Source of the DNA: Caryophanales bacterium
GTDB taxonomy: Bacteria; Bacillota_I; Bacilli_A; RFN20; CAG-826
Direction of reading: 5' to 3'
DNA length: 6,213 nt
Assembly: GCA_022781015.1 (NCBI GenBank)
Contig: JALEUF010000098.1
Span: 1 to 6,213 of the forward strand
In this document: positions 1 through 5,600 of the stretch, piece by piece
How positions within the stretch are numbered: the stretch's first letter is position 1
How the letters are laid out: the number at the start of each line of letters is the position of its first letter
Notes under the pieces: model-generated
What the model was told of the DNA's origin: nothing
Database searches by the model: none
The model's input: the letters and a program-made list of their open reading frames with translations, nothing else
Position numbers and translations under genes: made by a program

Positions 1-2
1 TT

Positions 3-746
3 CCTCTTATTTATAAAGATAACAAATATAGTCTGGATCTAGATTTGGTAGAAGAAGCGTTTAAGAAATCAAAGATATTTATTCTTTGCTCCCCTCATAA
101 TCCGACTGGATATATTTTCTCTAAAGATGAATTGATAACTATAGCTAGGCTAGCTAAGAAATATGGAGTCTTAGTTATTTCTGACGAAATACATTCTCCT
201 TTAATAAAAGATAAGAGTCTGTTTACTCCGTTCCTATCAAGTTGCAAGGAAGCCAAAGAAGTGGGAATAGTTTTATTTTCACCTACAAAAGGATGGAATA
301 TTGCAGGCATTCAAACAAGCCTAGTATATTCATTTAATGAAGCTTATATGGACAAAGTTGATTTTGGACTTAATAGAGATGTTGTAGGGGAGAGTAATTT
401 CTTCTCTAGTTCGGCTGCAATCGCTGCTTTAAATTCATTAGATTGGTTAGAAGAAGTGAACGAATATATTTCCAATAATCGTTTATTTTTATCTTCTTAC
501 ATACATTCATATATATCTTTACTTAAATTAGTTGACTCGTCTTCAACTTACCTTGCTTGGATTAACATTTCTTCATTAAAAACGGATGCAGATGACTTTA
601 TCAAGGTTTGCAAAGAACACGGCTTAATAATTTCTAGCGGCTCAATTTATGGAGATTCTAGCTTTGTTAGAATTAATTTAGCCGTACCAAAGTCCGTTTT
701 GACTAAGGGTTTAGATAGATTAAAAGAAGCAGTTGAATCTTTATAA
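3..746 (+). CDS. MalY/PatB-type PLP-dependent C-S lyase / aminotransferase, 5'-truncated by the window edge
   Basis: The reading frame is open from base 3 and gives 247 residues; the first 140 or so residues of a roughly 390-residue fold type I enzyme lie outside the window. A TTG at 45 is only an internal Leu codon. Seen in the sequence: the substrate/PLP loop CSPHNPTG (around bases 87-110), SDEIH with the Asp (183-185) that contacts the pyridine nitrogen, SPTKGWNIAG with the Schiff-base Lys at 288-290, TYLAW, and the Arg of SSFVRIN (669-671) that should bind the substrate carboxylate. The EIH and NIAG patterns point to the MalY/PatB branch, whose members split cystathionine or cysteine conjugates into a thiol, pyruvate and ammonia in the cytoplasm; some are called aminotransferases. 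The substrate cannot be fixed from sequence. All active-site residues expected in this part are intact. The gene converges on rplT and ends at a shared terminator. Confidence 0.88.
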   Translation, partial: PLIYKDNKYSLDLDLVEEAFKKSKIFILCSPHNPTGYIFSKDELITIARLAKKYGVLVISDEIHSPLIKDKSLFTPFLSSCKEAKEVGIVLFSPTKGWNIAGIQTSLVYSFNEAYMDKVDFGLNRDVVGESNFFSSSAAIAALNSLDWLEEVNEYISNNRLFLSSYIHSYISLLKLVDSSSTYLAWINISSLKTDADDFIKVCKEHGLIISSGSIYGDSSFVRINLAVPKSVLTKGLDRLKEAVESL

Positions 747-760
747 CAAAAAAGCCAAAT

Positions 761-788
761 AAAAAGGTCCCTTTGCGGGACCTTTATT
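761..788. terminator. Hairpin terminator shared by convergent C-S lyase gene and rplT
   Basis: AAAGGTCCC (763-771), loop TTTGC, GGGACCTTT (777-785) form a perfect 9-bp stem. Read on the - strand the stem runs into TTTTTATTTGGC and then a further T-run, so it is a good rho-independent terminator for the infC-rpmI-rplT operon, 22 bases after the rplT stop. Read on the + strand the tail is only TTTATTACTTTC, a weaker terminator for the lyase gene. Confidence 0.85.
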
Positions 789-807
789 ACTTTCTTATAT
801 ACCTAAA

Positions 808-1164
808 TTAGTTTCTAGCAGCTTTAGCGGTTTCAACTAATGAGGCAAAAGCCTTTTCATCATTGATGGCTAATTCGGATAACATCTTTCTGTTGATTTG
901 GATGTTGCTCTTCTTTAAGCCGTCCATGAATTTGGAATAAGAGATGCCATTGAGATGGCAAGCTGCATTGATTCTCTTGATCCAAAGCTTACGGAAATCT
1001 CTCTTGATTAAGCGACGGGAATCATAAGCATAACGTAAGGAGTGGCAAACTTGTTCTTTAGCAGTTTTGAATAATAAATGCTTGGAACCAAAATAGCCTT
1101 CAGCTTGTTTTAAAATCTTTTTACGACGTGCACGTGTAACGGTGCCACCTTTAACTCTAGCCAT
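808..1164 (-). CDS. rplT: 50S ribosomal protein L20
   Basis: The product has 118 residues, the usual L20 length. It opens with MARVKGGTVTRARRKKILK and contains the conserved FRKLWIKRINAACHLNG segment, with the long basic N-terminal extension (about residues 1-60) followed by the globular C-terminal domain. L20 binds 23S rRNA early and is needed for 50S assembly; in Bacillus its globular domain also represses its own operon by binding the leader RNA. The start is set by AAGGAGG eight bases upstream of ATG. That Shine-Dalgarno begins inside the TAA stop of rpmI, 13 bases separating the two coding regions, so translation is probably coupled. It is the last gene of infC-rpmI-rplT and is followed directly by a terminator. 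Confidence 0.98.
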   Translation of the reverse strand: MARVKGGTVTRARRKKILKQAEGYFGSKHLLFKTAKEQVCHSLRYAYDSRRLIKRDFRKLWIKRINAACHLNGISYSKFMDGLKKSNIQINRKMLSELAINDEKAFASLVETAKAARN

Positions 1165-1177
1165 TTTCTATTCCTCC

Positions 1178-1372
1178 TTATTTAACGATCATGTACTTGA
1201 TTCTCTTGTAATCAGTACGATCTAACATGCCTGAACGGCGTAATTGACGGCATTGCTTTGCAGTCTTATATGGGGCATGGTGTCCCTTGTAAGCGTGAAT
1301 AAATTTAATTTTCCCATTACCGGTAACTTTGATACGCTTCATCAAAGAACGGTTGGACTTCATCTTTGGCAT
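1178..1372 (-). CDS. rpmI: 50S ribosomal protein L35
   Basis: A 64-residue, highly basic protein beginning MPKMKSNRSLMKRIKVTGNGK and ending TDYKRIKYMIVK, with the L35 landmarks KMK, TGxGKIK, HAYKGHHAPYKT and the LRRS segment. Length and composition match the family (about 64-66 residues). L35 is a small component of the large ribosomal subunit with no enzymatic role. Its ATG follows TAAGGAGGAAATCTT, in which the TAA is the infC stop codon, so the ribosome binding site overlaps the end of infC and reinitiation or coupling is likely. It is cotranscribed with infC and rplT and shares their leader. Confidence 0.98.
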   Translation of the reverse strand: MPKMKSNRSLMKRIKVTGNGKIKFIHAYKGHHAPYKTAKQCRQLRRSGMLDRTDYKRIKYMIVK

Positions 1373-1384
1373 AAGATTTCCTCC

Positions 1385-1945
1385 TTATTTCTTTCCTTTT
1401 GATGATACTATAGCGGAATAACATTTCCCTTCCCAGAATGGTTGTTTTTCAATCTGGTAGGTGCATTCATCGCTACTTAGTAGGTCTAGGAACTTCTTCA
1501 TGAGTTCTTCACCTAAATCTTGGTGAGCCATTTCCCTTCCCTTCAAGACAACACGAATGTTGACTTTATCTCCAGAAGAGAGGAAATTTCTCGATTGTTT
1601 GGCTTTTGTTGCCAAGTCATGATCGCCAATTGAGATATGCAATTGGATTTCCTTTAAGGTTGCCGCTTTGGAATTTTTCCTTTGGGCACGCTCTGACTTT
1701 TGCTTTTCGTAACGTAACTTTCCGTAATTTACGATTTTGCAGACGGGCGGATTTGCGTTTGGAGCAACGCAATATAGGTCGAGATCATAAGATGCAGCTA
1801 ATTCGTTGGCTGATCTAGAAGACATTTTTCCTAGATTCTCTCCAGTTGGTCCAATGACCATAACTTCTGGATAACGGATGTGCTCGTTTATTGGGTCGAA
1901 GCATTTTTGTGGGCGGCGTTGGTCACCTTGGTTAAAGTAAGCGAT
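1385..1945 (-). CDS. infC: Translation initiation factor IF-3, probable AUC start
   Basis: IF-3 binds the 30S subunit, blocks premature 50S joining and checks the start codon and initiator tRNA. The first ATG in frame (1861) would begin at MVIGPTGENLG and cut off the conserved N-terminal strand. The frame stays open upstream and encodes DPINEHIRYPEV, the family hallmark (I/V-NxxIR), so the gene begins earlier. No ATG, GTG or TTG lies in frame before the stop at 1966-1964. The best start is ATC at 1945-1943, ten bases after GGAGG, giving 186 residues, a normal IF-3 length. The N domain spans roughly residues 17-90, then a Lys-rich linker (RYEKQKSERAQRKNSK), then the C domain with KEIQLHISIGDHDL and the signature KGREMAHQDLG. 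Unusual AUU/AUC/AUA starts are known for infC and let IF-3 limit its own synthesis. ACT or ATA nearby are less suitable: one is not a start codon, the other lies one base from the SD. Confidence 0.95.
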   Translation of the reverse strand: MAYFNQGDQRRPQKCFDPINEHIRYPEVMVIGPTGENLGKMSSRSANELAASYDLDLYCVAPNANPPVCKIVNYGKLRYEKQKSERAQRKNSKAATLKEIQLHISIGDHDLATKAKQSRNFLSSGDKVNIRVVLKGREMAHQDLGEELMKKFLDLLSSDECTYQIEKQPFWEGKCYSAIVSSKGKK

Positions 1946-1960
1946 AGTATTTATTCCTCC
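1943..1960 (-). promoter_or_regulatory. infC ribosome binding site with non-canonical AUC start
   Basis: On the - strand the order is GGAGG (1960-1956), AATAAATACT, then ATC (1945-1943). The SD is as strong as those of rpmI, rplT and thrS, which argues that initiation really occurs here despite the absence of a standard start codon. The overlapping ATGGAGGAATAA (1962-1951) is out of frame and closes after three codons, so it is not a start for infC. Confidence 0.75.
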
Positions 1961-1963
1961 ATA

Positions 1964-2088
1964 TTATCGATAAAAAACCGGGTTAAGTATCTTACCCGGG
2001 AATAAAGCTAATGTTTCTTTTGTAGCTTAAGCCAATACCTTAAGGAATCTGGCGAGCCGGGAAGGCTACTTTCTACGTCTTATCGACA
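1964..2088 (-). promoter_or_regulatory. L20-type ribosomal protein leader of infC-rpmI-rplT with attenuator
   Basis: About 125 bases separate the predicted transcription start (near 2088) from the infC ribosome binding site, and they carry alternative pairings. The terminator arm CCGGGTAAG (1999-1991) can pair with the downstream CTTAACCCGG, or with the upstream CTTCCCGG (2064-2057), leaving one bulged U; the two choices exclude each other. An upstream helix is formed by GTAGC (2069-2065) with GCTAC (2026-2022). The first bases TCGATAA (2086-2080) are also complementary to TTATCGA (1973-1967) next to the SD. In Bacillus subtilis the same operon is repressed by L20 through premature termination in the leader (Rfam L20_leader), and the position and logic here match that. 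The match to the Rfam model itself is inferred. Confidence 0.7.
1972..2000 (-). terminator. Attenuator terminator ahead of infC
   Basis: CCCGGGTAAG (2000-1991), loop ATA, CTTAACCCGG (1987-1978) and then TTTTTT (1977-1972). The stem has nine pairs with one bulged A, is GC-rich in otherwise AT-rich DNA, and lies directly upstream of the infC SD, so read-through must be conditional for the operon to be expressed. It would also stop transcripts entering from the cassette upstream. Confidence 0.85.
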
Positions 2089-2094
2089 GCAAGT

Positions 2095-2123
2095 ATATTA
2101 CTAGGATTTGCTTGCTATATCAA
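2095..2123 (-). promoter_or_regulatory. Sigma-A-type promoter of the infC operon
   Basis: -35 TTGATA (2123-2118), 17-base spacer, -10 TAATAT (2100-2095); predicted start near 2088. Each hexamer differs from consensus at one position and the spacing is optimal. The -35 box encodes the last Leu-Ile of the upstream membrane protein gene, whose TAG stop (2117-2115) lies in the spacer. Confidence 0.8.
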
Positions 2124-2561
2124 TAGATATTTTTCAAAGCCTAATGAAATTAGGCTGCTAGATGTGATAGGAGTGCTGTTATTTAGATCCTGGCTACCAA
2201 AAATAATAAACATAATTAGGGACATTATTAAAAGAACTGCAAATATAGCAAAGCAAATAATTGATATTAGATTTGAATGTTTATCATGCCAAAAAATAGG
2301 CAATAACAAAGAACATACCAAAGCAAAATAGGAAATAATTAAGAATAATCCACCTACTTTAAAATAATTTTCACCATTGCCTTTGATGTTATTTTTTATA
2401 AAGATAAAGCTAAATATAGTAAATAATACAAAGAAAAGAACAAATCCACCCATGATAGGGAGTCTAACTCTATTCTTGCTTAATAGTTCATTTCGCTTTG
2501 TAACTGAGATGAATACTAAACAGATTAAAGAAAGGACAAAGAAAACAATAGGCAAGATCAC
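2115..2561 (-). CDS. Small four-helix membrane protein, partner of the Fic-like gene
   Basis: I do not recognise a family. The product has 148 residues and four strongly hydrophobic stretches, about residues 3-20, 36-55, 67-90 and 97-121. The basic loop TKRNELLSKNRVR after the first helix suggests that loop is cytoplasmic, with the N-terminus outside. The C-terminal tail of about 25 residues (from GSQDLNNS) is polar and rich in Ser, Thr and Asn. No cleavable signal peptide or catalytic motif is visible. The start is GTG at 2561, overlapping the TGA stop of the Fic-like gene as GTGA, with GAGGAAAG just upstream, so its translation is probably coupled to that gene. The 3' end overlaps the infC promoter, and no terminator separates it from the infC leader. 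Composition and codon use look like those of its neighbours. It could be an anchor, sensor or toxin-like partner; nothing in the sequence decides. Confidence 0.75.
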   Translation of the reverse strand: MILPIVFFVLSLICLVFISVTKRNELLSKNRVRLPIMGGFVLFFVLFTIFSFIFIKNNIKGNGENYFKVGGLFLIISYFALVCSLLLPIFWHDKHSNLISIICFAIFAVLLIMSLIMFIIFGSQDLNNSTPITSSSLISLGFEKYLLI

Positions 2562-3520
2562 TTTTCTTTCCTCATGTAACGTTGGGTCCTATCGGTTGGA
2601 GAAAGGGGATTAGACATAATAATTAGATTTGCATCCAAGGCAGGACGGATATAGTTCTTATGTAAACCTAATCTAGATTTTAGATTAAGCATTTCTAATA
2701 ATTCTGCAGCACAATAGAATTTGCCTTTTTCCATCTTTTCTAGCATTCCTTCGACTTTATTTGAAACTGTGATGGTTTTCTTTACTCCTTTATGGGCAAG
2801 TTCATCCAAGGAAGAATCTACTAATTCAAAGAAATAGCTAAAGAAAGAAGTGCAGTCACCTCTAGAAGCACTCTCTTGCAAAGATTCATTAAGTTTTTCT
2901 TTGCTTCTAGATAATAATTTAGCAAGAGGGATTTGCCTTAACACCCCGCAATATTTACCAAGGAATGCCTTTGAATATAAATATGCTAGGATGATATTTG
3001 AATTTGAGTATGGGGCAATTGAAATAATTTCAAAGAAAGAAAGGGTGGCAAATATAAGCGGTGAAGATGCCCCGTCTTTGCTTTCAAAGAATTTGTGGAG
3101 TCCTTTCAATAATTGGTCAATCTTGCTATGAGGAGGTATTTGGAATGGGAAGTCATCTAATTTCTTAGCCATCCTATTTGGCACTCCATCAACAAAATAA
3201 GTCTTCTCAAATTTTTCTATTGAAGCAATATCATTTGGATCAAAACTAGATAATCTAGATAATAACTTGTAAATCGCATTAGCTTGTTTTGGGTCAGCTA
3301 CTTTCTCTCCTCTAGAAAGAGCCCTTATCTTGCTTTGGCTAATTTTTATTCCAGTTAATTCTAAAAGATAACTAGTCTCATTCGCATCTAAAATTGCTTT
3401 AGGATAAGACATATTCAAAGTTGTTAATTTGCCACATTTATAGGCAATTGAACAAATAAGGTCAAGGATGTTTTTATTAACGGTATATATACATTTGTAT
3501 AGAGGTATTACTTTTTCCAT
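2558..3520 (-). CDS. Fic-family protein with degenerate (probably inactive) catalytic motif
   Basis: Active Fic proteins move AMP or another phosphate-linked group from a nucleotide onto a target protein using HPFx(D/E)GNGRxxR. This 320-residue protein has the family layout. Residues about 20-100 resemble the N-terminal Fic helical domain (GKLTTL, then SYLLELTGIKISQSKIRALSRGE, where family members have SxxIEGNxLSxxxVxxLLxGK). PPHSKIDQLLKGLHKFF (129-145) precedes the core helix, SRGDCTSFFSYFFELV (219-234) follows it, and the C-terminus (about 255-320) matches the winged-helix end NYIRPALDANLI...PTDRTQRY. The catalytic loop, aligned without gaps, reads IAPYSNSNII (168-177): His becomes A169, Asp becomes N173, the glycines become Ser and Ile, both arginines are lost, and only Pro and one Asn remain. 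The frame is intact, so this looks like a maintained pseudo-enzyme rather than a fresh pseudogene. No good SD precedes the ATG; the N-terminal domain supports this start. It is followed by a coupled membrane protein gene. Confidence 0.8.
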   Translation of the reverse strand: MEKVIPLYKCIYTVNKNILDLICSIAYKCGKLTTLNMSYPKAILDANETSYLLELTGIKISQSKIRALSRGEKVADPKQANAIYKLLSRLSSFDPNDIASIEKFEKTYFVDGVPNRMAKKLDDFPFQIPPHSKIDQLLKGLHKFFESKDGASSPLIFATLSFFEIISIAPYSNSNIILAYLYSKAFLGKYCGVLRQIPLAKLLSRSKEKLNESLQESASRGDCTSFFSYFFELVDSSLDELAHKGVKKTITVSNKVEGMLEKMEKGKFYCAAELLEMLNLKSRLGLHKNYIRPALDANLIIMSNPLSPTDRTQRYMRKEK

Positions 3521-3555
3521 ACCGATATTTTAAATGCTGATTCAAACAAATAAAA
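3521..3555 (-). promoter_or_regulatory. Possible promoter of the Fic-like/membrane cassette, short or no leader
   Basis: The 86 bases between the thrS terminator and the Fic-like ATG are very AT-rich. TAAAAT (3532-3527) lies six bases before the ATG, which would place a transcript start at or next to the start codon. No convincing -35 is visible at 16-18 bases, and other TATATA-like boxes occur near 3565-3595. I offer this only as a candidate. Confidence 0.2.
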
Positions 3556-3606
3556 GAGAGAAGTTATATATTTTCTTGCATATCTTTATATATATCTAAG
3601 CCTAAT

Positions 3607-3639
3607 AAAAAAAGGACCTAGAATTTAATCTGGATCCTT
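3607..3639 (-). terminator. Terminator of thrS
   Basis: On the - strand AAGGATCCAGA (3639-3629), loop of six, TCTAGGTCCTT (3622-3612) form an 11-pair stem with one mismatch and one G-U pair, followed by a run of seven T (3613-3607). It lies 15 bases after the thrS stop codon and separates thrS transcription from the cassette downstream. The + strand lacks a T-run. Confidence 0.85.
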
Positions 3640-3653
3640 AATATATATATTGG

Positions 3654-5555
3654 TTATAGATATCTCTTTTTGTTCTTTATTGAATCAAGAATCAATTCAA
3701 CAAATTTATCTAGAGAAACAGTTACTTGTTTTTGCTCGCCAAATACACGGTAGGTAACAGAATTATCTTCGACTTCCTTATCACCTAGAACTAGGGTAAA
3801 TGGAACTTTCTCGACTTGGGCATTCCTTAATCTATAGCCAAGCTTTTCATTAGAATCATCTAATTCAACCCTGACTCCGTTTTGCTTTAATACTTCTTCG
3901 GCCTTCTTAGCATATTCGCCTTGGATAGATGGATTTACTGGAAGAAGCTTTACTTGAACTGGGCTAAGCCAAGTCGGAAAGGCTCCTCCATAGTTTTCGA
4001 TTAAGATACCGATAAATCTTTCGATGGAACCAAATACGACTCTATGAAGCATGACTGGTTCGACTTTGTTCCCGTTTTCATCGATATAGTAACAGCCAAA
4101 TCTATGAGGCAAGTTGACATCTAGTTGGATAGTTCCACATTGCCAAGTCCTACCCATTGAATCCTTTAATTTGAAGTCAAGCTTTGGACCATAGAAAGCC
4201 CCATCTCCAGGATTAATCGTATATTCATGCCCAGAATGCTTGCAGGCTTCCGAAAGTATACGTTCACTTTCATCCCAGAACTTCTTCTCGCCGATATAAT
4301 CATCTGGTCTAGTGGATAAGACGATTCTATAGGTTAATCCAAATACGTTATAGACTTCATCGAATAGATCCATGACTCCCTTGATTTCATCTTCAAGCTG
4401 GTCGAATCTACATAATATATGGGCATCATCTTGGGTAAAGGCTCTGACTCTAAATAATCCATTCAAGGCTCCGCTAGCTTCATGGCGGTGGACGTGTCCT
4501 AATTCACCAATCCTGACTGGTAAATCCTTATAGGAGTGGAGTGAATTGTTATAAACAAGCATGGCACCAGGACAATTCATTGGCTTGATGGCAAAATCCT
4601 TGTCATCAATCTTAGTGGTGTACATGTTTTCCTTATAATGATCCCAGTGTCCGGAAGTCTCCCATAATTCACGAGACAACATGGTTGGGGTCTCAATTTC
4701 TTGATAACCTCTTCTAGTATGGACTTCTCTCCAATAGGAGATTAATTCATTCTTCAATATCATTCCTTTTGGAAGGAAGAATGGGAATCCTGGACCATAA
4801 TCGGAAATCATGAATAATCCTAATTCCTTGCCTAGTCTTCTATGGTCGTTGGCTTTTCTTTTTTCTAGTACTTCTAGGTAATTTTCTAATTCTTCTTTGC
4901 TGCTCCAACAAGTTGCATAGATTCTAGTAAGTTGCTTATTCTTGCTATCCCCTCTCCAATAGGCGCCTGCTAAAGAAAGTAGCTTGAAATGCTTCAAGTA
5001 GGAAGTGGATGGGACATGAGGGCCTCTACATAAATCGACAAAATCACCTTGTCTATAGATGGAGATTTCTCCTTTTAGTTCGTTGATATGTTCGACTTTA
5101 TATGGGTTATCTTTAAATATTTCTAGGGCTTCTTCTTTAGTGACATCTTCCCTTTTGAAAGGAATATTTTCCTTTGAAAGTTTCTTCATCTCGTCTTCGA
5201 TTTTCTTAAAATCGGCATCAGAAATCTTTTCATCACCGAAATCGATATCGTAATAGAATCCTTCTTCAATGGCTGGACCAAATCCTAGTTTTGCGTTTGG
5301 ATATAGATGCATGATAGCCTGCGCCATTAAGTGTGAGCAGGAGTGGTTAAGTATTTCAAATCCATCCTTATCTTCGCTCATTATGAAACTAACTTCATCC
5401 CCATTAGAAAGGGTATGATTCATATCGTATTCAGTTTCATTTACCTTATATGCGATAGCCTTGTTCTTCTTTTCTGGATCTGCAATCTTAGCAAACCCGA
5501 AACCATTGATGTTATCTTCGACTTCAAATGATTTCCCTTGATATTTAATTATCAT
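3654..5555 (-). CDS. thrS: Threonyl-tRNA synthetase
   Basis: This cytoplasmic class II synthetase activates Thr with ATP and charges tRNA-Thr. The product has 633 residues, close to the 642 of E. coli. Domains in order: TGS domain (about 1-60); editing domain that hydrolyses Ser-tRNA-Thr, with HSCSH (H71, H75) and DLCRGPH (C176, H180); catalytic core from about 240 to 530; anticodon-binding domain from about 533. The Zn ligands expected to select Thr are present: C328 in MNCPGAM, H379 in QDDAHIL and H504 in MLHRVVFGS. Motif 2 is HRHEASGALNGLFRVRAF (356-373) and motif 3 GSIERFIGILIE (509-520) with R513. The ATG follows GGAGGAAGAGAA, a strong SD. Expression should be controlled by the T-box upstream. 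It is monocistronic, with its own terminator, and no key residue is missing. Confidence 0.98.
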   Translation of the reverse strand: MIIKYQGKSFEVEDNINGFGFAKIADPEKKNKAIAYKVNETEYDMNHTLSNGDEVSFIMSEDKDGFEILNHSCSHLMAQAIMHLYPNAKLGFGPAIEEGFYYDIDFGDEKISDADFKKIEDEMKKLSKENIPFKREDVTKEEALEIFKDNPYKVEHINELKGEISIYRQGDFVDLCRGPHVPSTSYLKHFKLLSLAGAYWRGDSKNKQLTRIYATCWSSKEELENYLEVLEKRKANDHRRLGKELGLFMISDYGPGFPFFLPKGMILKNELISYWREVHTRRGYQEIETPTMLSRELWETSGHWDHYKENMYTTKIDDKDFAIKPMNCPGAMLVYNNSLHSYKDLPVRIGELGHVHRHEASGALNGLFRVRAFTQDDAHILCRFDQLEDEIKGVMDLFDEVYNVFGLTYRIVLSTRPDDYIGEKKFWDESERILSEACKHSGHEYTINPGDGAFYGPKLDFKLKDSMGRTWQCGTIQLDVNLPHRFGCYYIDENGNKVEPVMLHRVVFGSIERFIGILIENYGGAFPTWLSPVQVKLLPVNPSIQGEYAKKAEEVLKQNGVRVELDDSNEKLGYRLRNAQVEKVPFTLVLGDKEVEDNSVTYRVFGEQKQVTVSLDKFVELILDSIKNKKRYL

Positions 5556-5570
5556 TTCTCTTCCTCCAAT

Positions 5571-5600
5571 AAAAAAGCGTCCCTAGTAAATAAGGACGCT
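5571..5600 (-). terminator. T-box-controlled terminator of the thrS leader
   Basis: AGCGTCC (5600-5594), an 11-base loop, GGACGCT (5582-5576), then a run of T (5576-5571). It lies just upstream of the thrS SD, and its 5' arm is also the 3' side of the antiterminator. Confidence 0.9.

Noticed and set aside
95..310. Open frame on the - strand inside the C-S lyase gene
   Set aside because: It lies opposite conserved PLP-binding motifs and has no SD; it is a shadow of the real gene.
1385..1861. infC starting at the ATG at 1861
   Set aside because: This would drop the conserved DPINEHIR strand, and there is no SD near that ATG, whereas GGAGG lies 10 bases before AUC at 1945.
1951..1962. ATGGAGGAATAA as a tiny leader peptide or the infC start
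   Set aside because: It is out of frame with infC, encodes only three residues, and its bases are the infC Shine-Dalgarno.
2558..2560. UGA read as Trp (mycoplasma code)
   Set aside because: The Fic-like protein ends at this TGA exactly where the family's C-terminal segment ends, and GTG of the next gene overlaps it. Trp is encoded by TGG in thrS and the lyase.
2377..2613. Open frame on the + strand across the membrane/Fic junction
   Set aside because: It is antisense to two coding genes and has no recognisable domain or ribosome binding site.
2850..3131. Open frame of 93 codons on the + strand opposite the Fic-like gene
   Set aside because: It is antisense to conserved Fic-fold segments and has no SD; shadow frame.
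2558..3520. An intact Fic AMP-transferase
   Set aside because: The motif position is occupied by IAPYSNSNII, and no second HxFx(D/E)GN occurs elsewhere in the protein.
5059..5531. Two + strand open frames opposite the N-terminal part of thrS
   Set aside because: They mirror the well-conserved TGS and editing domains and have no independent support.
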